From: an uncultured Oscillospiraceae bacterium | Lineage (GTDB): Bacteria; Bacillota; Clostridia; Oscillospirales; Oscillospiraceae | Length of the DNA stretch: 5,241 nt | Direction: 5' to 3' | NCBI GenBank assembly: GCA_910584835.1 | Contig: CAJUEG010000124.1 | Location: forward strand, 1 to 5,241 | In this document: positions 1 to 5,211 of the stretch, piece by piece | Layout of the letters: each line of letters begins with the position of its first letter | Position numbering within the stretch: position 1 is the first letter of the stretch | Program-made: the position numbers and the translations under genes | The notes under the pieces: model-generated | What the model was told of the DNA's origin: nothing | The model's database searches: none | What the model saw: only the letters and a program-made list of their open reading frames with translations

Positions 1-54
1 AGCGCTTGAATGGCATTCAAGAGGTCAGCGGTTCGATCCCGCTTATCTCCACCA
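1..54 (+). tRNA. tRNA-Ala (anticodon GGC), 3' part only
   Basis: The window opens inside a tRNA gene. The anticodon arm reads CTTGA, loop ATGGCAT, TCAAG, with U33 and anticodon GGC, so it decodes alanine GCC/GCU. A short variable loop, then the T arm (AGCGG, loop TTCGATC, CCGCT), the acceptor strand TATCTCC, discriminator A and an encoded CCA follow, ending at 54. The D arm and the 5' acceptor strand lie upstream of the window, so the gene is cut by the window edge. The encoded CCA and the sequence are typical of Firmicutes tRNA-Ala genes. Because element-type genes begin about 200 bases downstream, this tRNA 3' end may be the attachment site, but no second att copy is in view. Confidence 0.9.
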
Positions 55-56
55 TC

Positions 57-112
57 GGGAACCGAAAAAAGCTCGTTTTGATGAATAATCAAAACGAGCT
101 TTTTTTGTTCCC
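57..112 (+). terminator. Strong rho-independent terminator after tRNA-Ala
   Basis: A perfect 12-bp stem (71-82 with 88-99, five-base loop GAATA) is flanked by an A6 run at 65-70 and a T7 run at 100-106, giving a longer 18-bp pairing with a U-tract. Outside it, GGGAAC (57-62) pairs again with GTTCCC (107-112), so the whole block is an almost continuous inverted repeat. The symmetry of the A and T runs means it can stop transcription from either side, ending the tRNA transcript and insulating it from the genes to the right. Confidence 0.85.
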
Positions 113-160
113 AGCATTCAGATTGATATGTCCCATGAGTGCCATTCATCCACTTCCCTT

Positions 161-189
161 TTCCCATAGCAAGCACCACAGCCTAATAT
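161..189 (+). promoter_or_regulatory. repA: Weak candidate sigma-A promoter for repA
   Basis: TTCCCA at 161-166 and TAATAT at 184-189 are separated by 17 bases. Each matches four of six positions of the -35 (TTGACA) and -10 (TATAAT) consensus. Transcription would start near 195, just before the hairpin at 197-219, so the message would begin with that hairpin. This is inference from weak matches only. No better pair was seen between the tRNA terminator and repA. Confidence 0.3.
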
Positions 190-192
190 CTC

Positions 193-224
193 AAAAAGCG
201 CGATGCAAACCATCGCGCTTTTTT
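193..224 (+). terminator. Terminator-like leader hairpin ahead of repA
   Basis: AGCGCGATG (197-205) and CATCGCGCT (211-219) form a perfect 9-bp stem with loop CAAAC, preceded by A residues and followed by T's to 224. It has the form of an intrinsic terminator yet lies only eight bases before the repA ribosome binding site. It could be the end of an upstream transcript, an attenuator in the repA leader that keeps initiator levels low, or a 5' stabilising structure. The sequence does not decide between these. Confidence 0.65.
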
Positions 225-231
225 CACGCCC

Positions 232-240
232 AAAAGGAGG
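232..240 (+). promoter_or_regulatory. repA: Ribosome binding site fixing the repA GTG start
   Basis: AAAAGGAGG is a near-perfect anti-16S match and sits eight bases before GTG 249. It decides the start: the reading frame is open further upstream to position 6, but that part would translate the tRNA tail and both hairpins. Confidence 0.85.
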
Positions 241-248
241 AATCAGCC

Positions 249-1193
249 GTGCCGGAAGTCATTTTGTCCGATTATTTTTACGGCGCTGAATCAGAAGAAT
301 TTATCTATTTCAAAATTCCCCGCCTGCTGATCACGGACGAGAAATTCAAGCACGTTTCCACAGACGCCAAACTTCTTTATGGTATGCTGCTGGACCGCAT
401 GGGCCTGTCCGCGAAAAACAACTGGTACGACGACTGCGGGCGCGTCTATATCTACTACACCGTAGACGAGATATGCGAGGATATGTGCTGCGGACGGGAC
501 AAGGCCATGAAGCTGCTGGCCGAGCTGGACAAGAAGAAAGGGATCGGTTTGGTGGAGCGTGTCAAGCAGGGCCAGGGCCGCCCCACCAAGCTCTATGTCA
601 AGCGGTTCACCACCCGGACAGCGCCCTCGAAACCCGTGGCTTCCCCTCCAGATAATTTCACGCCCTGCCCAGACGTCGAAAAAAACCACCCCAAGACGTC
701 GGAAAAATCGACCTCAAGACGTCGGAAAAAACCACCTCAAGAGGTCGAAAAAACCGACCCTAATCATACTGAGGGAAATCAGCCTGACTTTAACCACCTT
801 GATTCATCCATCCCTCCCCCCAAGCCCCCCGGCGCTGTCATGGGGATGGATCGATACGAATTGAGGGAGGAAGTCAAAGTAAATATTGATTTTGAAGGCC
901 TACAGCGGGCCCACCCCTATGACGATGTGGAGAGCCTTTTGGAGTTGGTAGTGGACGTGCTGGGCAGCACCGCCCCCACCCTGCGGATTGCTGGCGAAGC
1001 ATTGCCAGCGGGCACAGTGAAGCAGCGGTTCCGAAAGCTGGACAGCACCCACATTGAGTACATCATTGAGGCCATGAGCCAGACCACCACAAAAATAAAC
1101 AATATCCGGGCCTATCTTCTCACGGCGCTTTACAACGCGCCGGTGACGATGGGCCCTTACTATTCCGCCGCCGTGCGGCATGACTTTGGCTGA
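249..1193 (+). CDS. repA: RepA_N-type replication initiator protein A
   Basis: Predicted replication initiator (314 residues, GTG start) that would bind the element's origin and load the host replication machinery on the excised circle. Residues 1-120 match the RepA_N domain, a winged-helix DNA-binding module: the segment from YFYGAESEEFIYFKIPRLL through LLYGMLLDRMGLS to GRPTKLYVKRF is characteristic. Residues 121-199 are a polar Lys/Pro/Ser linker, whose DNA holds four 23-bp repeats (671-762). From Met200 a C-terminal helical domain follows (DRYELREEVKVNIDFEGL to the end), like the DUF6017-type C-terminus of clostridial RepA proteins. The start is set by AAAAGGAGG at 232-240. It is the first gene of the element and is followed by a parS-like region and a ParB-like gene, as in plasmid-type maintenance modules. 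Domain names come from memory of the family, not a search. Confidence 0.9.
   Translation: MPEVILSDYFYGAESEEFIYFKIPRLLITDEKFKHVSTDAKLLYGMLLDRMGLSAKNNWYDDCGRVYIYYTVDEICEDMCCGRDKAMKLLAELDKKKGIGLVERVKQGQGRPTKLYVKRFTTRTAPSKPVASPPDNFTPCPDVEKNHPKTSEKSTSRRRKKPPQEVEKTDPNHTEGNQPDFNHLDSSIPPPKPPGAVMGMDRYELREEVKVNIDFEGLQRAHPYDDVESLLELVVDVLGSTAPTLRIAGEALPAGTVKQRFRKLDSTHIEYIIEAMSQTTTKINNIRAYLLTALYNAPVTMGPYYSAAVRHDFG
671..762 (+). repeat. Four tandem 23-bp repeats inside repA (candidate origin iterons)
   Basis: Units start at 671, 694, 717 and 740 with exact 23-base spacing. Each begins AGACGTCG (AGAGGTCG in unit 4), then a run of five to seven A's, then CCACC or CGACC. Units 2 and 4 contain an inverted repeat GTCG-N7-CGAC, and units 1-3 carry the palindrome GACGTC. 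The period is not a multiple of three, so successive units are read in different frames and encode different peptides (residues about 141-172 of RepA). Conservation is therefore at DNA level. In RepA_N plasmids the origin is known to lie within the rep coding sequence, so these are likely initiator-binding iterons. That function is inference. Confidence 0.75.
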
Positions 1194-1196
1194 AAT

Positions 1197-1270
1197 AAAT
1201 CTCACCATGAGACACATTTGCAGCCATAAGACCAACTTTGTGTTAAGAATTGTGTTTCACCATGAGACAC
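1197..1270 (+). promoter_or_regulatory. Two parS-like or operator-like palindromes upstream of the ParB gene
   Basis: The 14-mer TCACCATGAGACAC occurs twice, at 1202-1215 and 1257-1270, 55 bp apart. The right copy is part of the imperfect palindrome GTGTTTCACCATGAGACAC (1252-1270), whose arms match at seven of eight positions around a CCA centre. The left copy has perfect five-base arms, TCTCA and TGAGA (1200-1212). The right copy resembles the chromosomal parS consensus TGTTTCACGTGAAACA, with one extra central base and changes in the right arm. TTGTGTT is also repeated at 1238-1244 and 1250-1256. Placement just before a ParB-domain gene suggests a partition site or an autoregulatory operator. 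No convincing promoter hexamers were identified here. Confidence 0.55.
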
Positions 1271-1307
1271 GATTTTTAGCAAATAAATCAAAAATGGAGG
1301 TAATTCA

Positions 1308-3569
1308 ATGGCAAACGAACCCAGCAAGACCCCGACCCCCCAGCCCCAAGCCGTCCCGCTGTCCAAAATCCACGATCTGCCCGGCGTGGTGATCAGCAAG
1401 CAGCCGGACAAGAGCTACGGCGGCCTCGTCACCAGCATCCAGGCGGGCGGCGTGAAGGAGCCGGTGGTGCTCCGTCTGCGGGAGGACGGCGAATACCAGC
1501 TTGTCACCGGCTACCGCCGCCGCAGGGCGTGTGAGCTGGCAAAGCTGAAGGACATCCCCGCCCTGGTGTATGAGATGTCCATGCCGTCGGCGCTGAACTA
1601 TCACCGTCAGGTGAAGAACCAGCCCGGCATCCCGGTTCCCGGCAAGCCGGTGCTGCCCGCTGCCCCGGACAAAAATGGGCCGACAGCCGACGTCAAGGGG
1701 CCGGAAAAGCCGACCACGCCCGCCGCTGTCCAGGGCCAGGAGAAGCCCAGCCAGGGGAAAGATCCAGCGCAGGCCCCCGCCCCCGCCGCTACTGACAAGG
1801 CCAAGGACGGGGCCAAGCCCGACCAGGAACCCAAACCTGCCGCTGCCCAGGGTGAGCAGAAGCCCGCCGAGGGGAAAGACCCGGCGCAGACTGCCGCCCC
1901 TGCCGCTGACAAGACCAAGGATGGGGACATACCCGCCCAGAAGCCCAATCCAGCCACCGCCCAGGGCCCGGAGAAGCCCACCGAGGGAAAAAACCCGGCG
2001 CAGACCGCCGCCCCTGCCGCTGCTGACAAGACCAAGGACGGAGACAAGCCCATCCAGGAGCCCAAGCCCGCCGCCGCCCAGGGCCAGGAGAAGCCCACCG
2101 AGGGGAAAGACCCGGCGCAAACCGCCGCCCCTGCCGCTGACAAGGCCAAGGGTGGGGCCAAACCCGATCAGGAACCCAAGCCCGCCGCTACCCAGGGCCA
2201 GGAGAAGCCCAACCAGGGAAAAGACCCGGCGCAGGCCCCTGCCGCTGATAAGGTCAAGGACGGGGCCAAGCCCAATCAGGAGCCCAAACCCGCCGCTGCC
2301 CAGGGCCAGGAGAAGCCCGCCCAGGCCCCCGCTGTCACCGGCACCGCCGCCAAGGGCCCCATCGGCACAGCCATCTCCCAGGTGCTTCCGGATCGGCTTT
2401 CGCCCCCGGATGAGGCGGCCAGGAAGGATTTTCCCGCACCCAAGGAGGGCGAATCCTTTTCTGTGGTGCTCCATCCGGCCTACCTGGAGAAATCCGACTA
2501 CAACACCGTATCGGTGGACACCAAGAGCGAGGACTACGCCGAGCTGAAAAAATCCATTGAGCTGAACGGCGTGAAAGACCCGGTGCTGGCCCGGATCGGG
2601 GAGAAAGGCACCCTGGAAATCATTTCCGGCCAGCGCCGCCACATGATCGCCACGGAGCTGAACTATCCCGTCCCCACCATCATCCAGAAAATCTCCGACG
2701 CCGACGCCAAAATCCTGGTGGCGGACGGCAACCTCCACCGGCCCAAAATTTCCACCTACGATCTGTCCCGCACCCTGCGGATGAAGATGGAGGGCATGAA
2801 GCAGAAGGCGGGCCGCCGCAAAAAGGGCAGTTTCAAAGCCGAGGAACTTTATAGTGATGTGAAGCTGGCCCAGGAGATGGGTATGCCGGTCAGCAAGCTC
2901 AACCGCCTTGTCCGGCTGTCCGAGGCCACCAAGGATGTGTGCGACCGGGTGGACGATGGTTCCCTCACCCTGTCCGTCGCGTCGGCCCTGTCCTTTTTGA
3001 AGCCGGGAAACCAGGATGGCGTACTCCATCTGCTGGATTTGGGCTACAAAGTACCTGCGGAGCGGGTGGAATATATGAAAAAGGTGGAAAAGGAGGGCAA
3101 GCTGAACGACCAAACCATGCGGGATGTGCTGGACGGCAAGAACGTGTTGGACCCGCCCCAGCAGACGGCGGCGCACGCACCCGAGCCCGCTCAGCCCAGC
3201 GCCCCCGCCGCATCCGCCATCCCCCCGTCCCCGGACGTGGCCCCGCCCGCCCCGGCATCGGACGCCCCCGCCGCCGGACAGCCCGGACAGGCCCCGGAGG
3301 GGGCCGAGCCCGCTGTCCCTGATGGCCCGTCCGCTCCCACGCCTCAGGCCCAGGAAGGCCAGGAGCCTTTTGACGGCAAACAGGAGCGGCCCGAGTACAC
3401 GAAGGTGGTTTTGGCCGGGGACCGCCTGCGCAAGTATTTCCCGGACGTGATGATGACGCCCCGGGAGATCGAGGAAAGCATCTACGAGGCCCTGGAGGAG
3501 CGCCGCCAGCGCCAGCAGAAGGAGAAGGAAAGACTGACAATCTTCCCCAAGAAGGGGCTGTCCCACTGA
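1308..3569 (+). CDS. ParB-like protein with two ParB domains and a Pro/Ala repeat linker
   Basis: 753 residues. The ATG is preceded by TGGAGG (1295-1300) at seven bases. Residues about 16-98 form a first ParB/Srx-type N-terminal domain (HDLPGV, GGVKEPVVLR, and the box TGYRRRRA at 67-74). Residues 142-342 are a Pro/Ala/Lys-rich linker of repeats. A second, more canonical ParB region starts near residue 391, with SGQRRH at 440-445, the arm-like box GNLHRP at 474-479, a basic stretch AGRRKKG, and a helix-turn-helix near 518-545 (LAQEMGMPVSKLNRLVRLSE). Another Pro/Ala-rich segment (about 612-690) leads to a charged helical C-terminus (EALEERRQRQQKEKE). The second part fits a DNA-binding ParB of partition systems, while the first alone resembles stand-alone ParB-like domains of clostridial ICEs. 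No ParA is present in the window. Likely roles are element partition or transcriptional control, and nuclease activity is possible but unproven. Confidence 0.85.
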   Translation: MANEPSKTPTPQPQAVPLSKIHDLPGVVISKQPDKSYGGLVTSIQAGGVKEPVVLRLREDGEYQLVTGYRRRRACELAKLKDIPALVYEMSMPSALNYHRQVKNQPGIPVPGKPVLPAAPDKNGPTADVKGPEKPTTPAAVQGQEKPSQGKDPAQAPAPAATDKAKDGAKPDQEPKPAAAQGEQKPAEGKDPAQTAAPAADKTKDGDIPAQKPNPATAQGPEKPTEGKNPAQTAAPAAADKTKDGDKPIQEPKPAAAQGQEKPTEGKDPAQTAAPAADKAKGGAKPDQEPKPAATQGQEKPNQGKDPAQAPAADKVKDGAKPNQEPKPAAAQGQEKPAQAPAVTGTAAKGPIGTAISQVLPDRLSPPDEAARKDFPAPKEGESFSVVLHPAYLEKSDYNTVSVDTKSEDYAELKKSIELNGVKDPVLARIGEKGTLEIISGQRRHMIATELNYPVPTIIQKISDADAKILVADGNLHRPKISTYDLSRTLRMKMEGMKQKAGRRKKGSFKAEELYSDVKLAQEMGMPVSKLNRLVRLSEATKDVCDRVDDGSLTLSVASALSFLKPGNQDGVLHLLDLGYKVPAERVEYMKKVEKEGKLNDQTMRDVLDGKNVLDPPQQTAAHAPEPAQPSAPAASAIPPSPDVAPPAPASDAPAAGQPGQAPEGAEPAVPDGPSAPTPQAQEGQEPFDGKQERPEYTKVVLAGDRLRKYFPDVMMTPREIEESIYEALEERRQRQQKEKERLTIFPKKGLSH
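1731..2333 (+). repeat. Tandem repeats encoding the Pro/Ala-rich linker (5 units plus a partial)
   Basis: Five in-frame units of 36-39 codons start at 1731, 1848, 1962, 2079 and 2193, with a partial sixth at 2301. Each protein unit runs QG-x-EKP (QGEQKP in unit 2), then xxGK(D/N)PAQ, an Ala/Pro patch, a DKxKDG-like segment, and in most copies QEPKPAA. Unit lengths differ by whole codons (117, 114, 117, 114 and 108 bp), so unlike the repA repeats these are kept in frame and are conserved as protein. This is a flexible, charge-mixed spacer between two ParB domains. Copy number is likely to vary between strains through recombination. Confidence 0.85.
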
Positions 3570-3570
3570 C

Positions 3571-3975
3571 ATGGTGGAGTTCAGCGCCGATATCGCCAAT
3601 CTGCGCAAATACGGCGGCGGGGTACTATGCGATACGATATTATCCTTTCCCACCACCACGGAGCAGGTGCAGGCTGCGTTACGGGAAATTGGTGTAGACC
3701 GCCTGTTTTCCTCTGAGATCATCATTCTGGACTATTCCATCGGCGTCAAAGGGGTGGCGCGGGCTCTGGGCGAATACACCCACATCAACGAGCTGAATTA
3801 TCTCGCCAGCCGGTTGAATGAGCTTGACCCGGAAGAATTGATGAAATTTACCGCCGCCGTGGAGCATGGGGAGTACGCCAGCAGCGCGGAGGAATTGATC
3901 AACCTCACCTTCAACCTGGACCACTACGAGCTCTATCCCGTCCAGAACGCGGAAGAATACGGCCTCGGTGGATGA
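3571..3975 (+). CDS. ardA: ArdA antirestriction protein, N-terminal part (frame broken)
   Basis: 134 residues beginning one base after the ParB stop, so translation is probably coupled; no strong ribosome binding site sits close to the ATG. The sequence fits ArdA, an acidic DNA mimic that blocks type I restriction enzymes during transfer. Visible family features are the N-terminal domain with ADIANLRKYGGGV and a FP segment, the central DYSIGVKGVARALGEYTHINELNYLASRL, and the acidic helix LDPEELMKFTAAVEHGEYASSAEEL. It ends at NAEEYGLGG, just where known ArdA proteins continue into their third domain, and that domain is found in the overlapping frame (3968-4234). Either a frame-shifting change has split ardA, or the two parts are made separately. 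The N-terminal part carries the acidic central region but lacks the normal C-terminus. Confidence 0.8.
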   Translation: MVEFSADIANLRKYGGGVLCDTILSFPTTTEQVQAALREIGVDRLFSSEIIILDYSIGVKGVARALGEYTHINELNYLASRLNELDPEELMKFTAAVEHGEYASSAEELINLTFNLDHYELYPVQNAEEYGLGG

Positions 3976-4234
3976 ACTTATGGCGCTGCAACTGCCGGAG
4001 CAGGCGCGCGATTACTTCGATTTTGAAGCCTACGGCGAAGCCACCGCCATCAACGAGGGCGGCACCTTCACCTCCCAGGGGTATATGCTGGCTGGGCCTG
4101 AGCCCTTCCAAAAAGTATATGACGGCCAGCACATCCCGGAGCAGTACCAGGTGTTCCAGTACCCCGTCCAACAGAAGATTGCCGTGCCCCGTTCCCACAG
4201 GAGCCGGGACAGCCCCAAGCGTAAGCGCCCATGA
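3968..4234 (+). CDS. ardA: ArdA antirestriction protein, C-terminal part in shifted frame
   Basis: 88 residues from GTG 3968, or 84 from ATG 3980. GTG overlaps the stop of the N-terminal part (TGA 3973-3975). The sequence VDELMALQLPEQARDYF, DFEAYGEATAINEGGTF and QGYMLAGPEPFQKVYDG matches the ArdA C-terminal domain; the Tn916 protein has a comparable YIDYQAYGRDL. It therefore completes ArdA rather than being a separate gene. To join the two frames, one base must be skipped (or two added) around 3961-3972. A GTG/TGA overlap could permit re-initiation, giving two subunits. The tail (HRSRDSPKRKRP) is basic. The stop codon lies in the loop of the hairpin at 4223-4247. Confidence 0.72.
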   Translation: MDELMALQLPEQARDYFDFEAYGEATAINEGGTFTSQGYMLAGPEPFQKVYDGQHIPEQYQVFQYPVQQKIAVPRSHRSRDSPKRKRP

Positions 4235-4247
4235 GGGCGCTTTTTTT
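4223..4247 (+). terminator. Intrinsic terminator overlapping the ardA stop codon
   Basis: AAGCGCCC (4223-4230), loop ATGA, and GGGCGCTT (4235-4242) form a perfect stem running into a seven-T tract (4241-4247). The ardA stop TGA (4232-4234) lies inside the loop, so ribosomes finishing ardA would cover and melt the hairpin. The next gene starts 14 bases after the T-tract with no room for a promoter between them, so its transcription must read through. This makes a translation-linked attenuator plausible. Confidence 0.75.
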
Positions 4248-4261
4248 GCGTCCGAAAGCGG

Positions 4262-5092
4262 GTGGGCACCATTAAAAAGCCCCTGTTCGTTGTCTCCTGC
4301 TCAGGCGGGAAGGACTCAACGGCCATGCTGCTGATGATGATCGAACGGGGTATGCCCATCGACATGGTGCTGGTGGCGGATACGAGAATGGAGTTCCCCG
4401 AAATGTACCGCCACTGGGACAGGCTGGAGCAGCACCTATACCGGGAGCGGGGCCTGAAGCTGACCATCCTCCGCCACCCCCAAGGCTTTGAATGGCTTAT
4501 GTTTGACCAGCCAAAACAGAAGCTGTCCGCGCTGGAACGGCGCGAACGGGAGGGGGTGCCGCCCTATGGAAACGGCTGGCCCAGCACAAAGGTGCGCTGG
4601 TGTACCGGCCAGCTAAAAGTACACCTGTTTAACAAGGCGTTGGCACAGCTCAAGACAGACTATGAGGTATTCCAATTCATAGGCATCGCCTCTGACGAGG
4701 ATCACCGCTGTATCACGGATGAACACATCCGTTATCCACTTGTCAGGTGGGACATCACCGAGACCCAGGCGCTGCAAATCTGCTATGACCGGGGCTTTGA
4801 CTGGGGCGGCCTATATGAAATATACGAACGCTGCTCCTGCTGGTGCTGCCCGTTGCAGCAGATCGGGGAACTGCGGAAACTGCGGCACCACCACCCGGAA
4901 CTATGGGCCAAGCTGATGGAGCTTGACCAGCGGGCCCTGGATCAATTTGGGCACACGCCGCTGGGCCGCTTCAAAGACAACTGGACAGTGGCCGCACTTG
5001 AAGAACGGTTTGACGCCGAGGATCGGGCGCTGTGCCTGCTCAGCGGCATGGAACCCAAGCGCCGGAAAAGGCGCAGACCACATAAACATTGA
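4262..5092 (+). CDS. PAPS-reductase-like PP-loop family protein
   Basis: 276 residues. An adenine-nucleotide alpha-hydrolase (PP-loop) fold of the phosphoadenosine phosphosulfate reductase superfamily. Key features are the PP-loop SGGKDS (residues 14-19), VADTRMEFPEMY (38-49), RWCT (112-115), GIASDE (141-146, the counterpart of the G-x-R-x-x-E-S segment), YPLVRWDITE (158-167), and a cysteine cluster CSCWCC (191-196) that with Cys114 could bind Fe-S or zinc. The C-terminus is strongly basic (KRRKRRRP). Family members on ICEs and phages are not assimilatory sulfate reductases by context. Relatives include IbrA, which pairs with the ParB-like IbrB, and DndC, which acts in DNA phosphorothioation. 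The true substrate is unknown. The GTG start is the best in frame, but GAAAGCGG just before it is a poor ribosome binding site. It follows ardA through a terminator hairpin and precedes the DUF3846 gene by 14 bases. Confidence 0.85.
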   Translation: MGTIKKPLFVVSCSGGKDSTAMLLMMIERGMPIDMVLVADTRMEFPEMYRHWDRLEQHLYRERGLKLTILRHPQGFEWLMFDQPKQKLSALERREREGVPPYGNGWPSTKVRWCTGQLKVHLFNKALAQLKTDYEVFQFIGIASDEDHRCITDEHIRYPLVRWDITETQALQICYDRGFDWGGLYEIYERCSCWCCPLQQIGELRKLRHHHPELWAKLMELDQRALDQFGHTPLGRFKDNWTVAALEERFDAEDRALCLLSGMEPKRRKRRRPHKH

Positions 5093-5098
5093 AAGGAG
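5092..5098 (+). promoter_or_regulatory. Ribosome binding site for the DUF3846-type gene
   Basis: AAAGGAG overlaps the last base of the preceding stop codon and lies eight bases before TTG 5107. It supports that rare start codon, because the next in-frame ATG (5134) has no comparable site at the right distance. Confidence 0.7.
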
Positions 5099-5106
5099 CT
5101 GGATAA

Positions 5107-5211
5107 TTGAACGTTTTGGTAGTAGAACCCGGCATGGCCCCCTATGAAAAGGAGGTCAACGGGCTGGAAGAAATGCAGGCCACGGTTGTCAACGCCAATC
5201 TGAAATTGTAA
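5107..5211 (+). pseudogene. DUF3846-family protein, truncated after about 26 residues
   Basis: From TTG the product begins MNVLVVEPGMAPYEKE and continues to GLEEMQATV. This is the characteristic N-terminus of DUF3846 proteins of clostridial ICEs, which are usually well over 100 residues and continue with a Gly-Gly and a YPF/YPY-type segment. Here the match stops after about residue 26-27, and the reading frame ends eight codons later (NANLKL then TAA). Base composition shifts to AT-rich at the same point. The gene is most simply explained as interrupted by an insertion near 5187. DUF3846 has no established function. Family assignment is from memory of the N-terminal signature. Confidence 0.65.

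Noticed and set aside
6..248. Upstream extension of the repA frame to position 6
   Set aside because: It would translate the tRNA tail and two hairpins. The strong AAAAGGAGG site eight bases before GTG 249 and the start of RepA_N similarity fix the start there.
671..762. CRISPR array
   Set aside because: The 23-bp units are directly abutting with no spacers, and they lie inside a coding gene.
1675..2547. 290-codon plus-strand Arg/Pro-rich open frame inside the ParB-like gene
   Set aside because: It is a frame-shifted reading of the Pro/Ala repeat region, with low-complexity product and no start signal.
1305..3725. 806-codon open frame on the minus strand
   Set aside because: It is the antisense of the ParB-like gene. 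It stays open because of GC-rich codon bias and the in-frame repeats, its product is Gly/Leu low-complexity, and it has no ribosome binding site or family resemblance.
3958..3975. Programmed ribosomal frameshift joining the two ardA parts
   Set aside because: No recognised slippery sequence precedes the stop: GGC CTC GGT GGA TGA does not allow re-pairing in the needed frame, and no clear downstream stimulatory structure was noticed. Mutation, error or re-initiation is simpler.
5147..5156. Perfect AAAAGGAGGT ribosome binding site inside the DUF3846-like frame
   Set aside because: It encodes the Lys-Glu-Val segment of the protein, and no start codon follows at the right distance.
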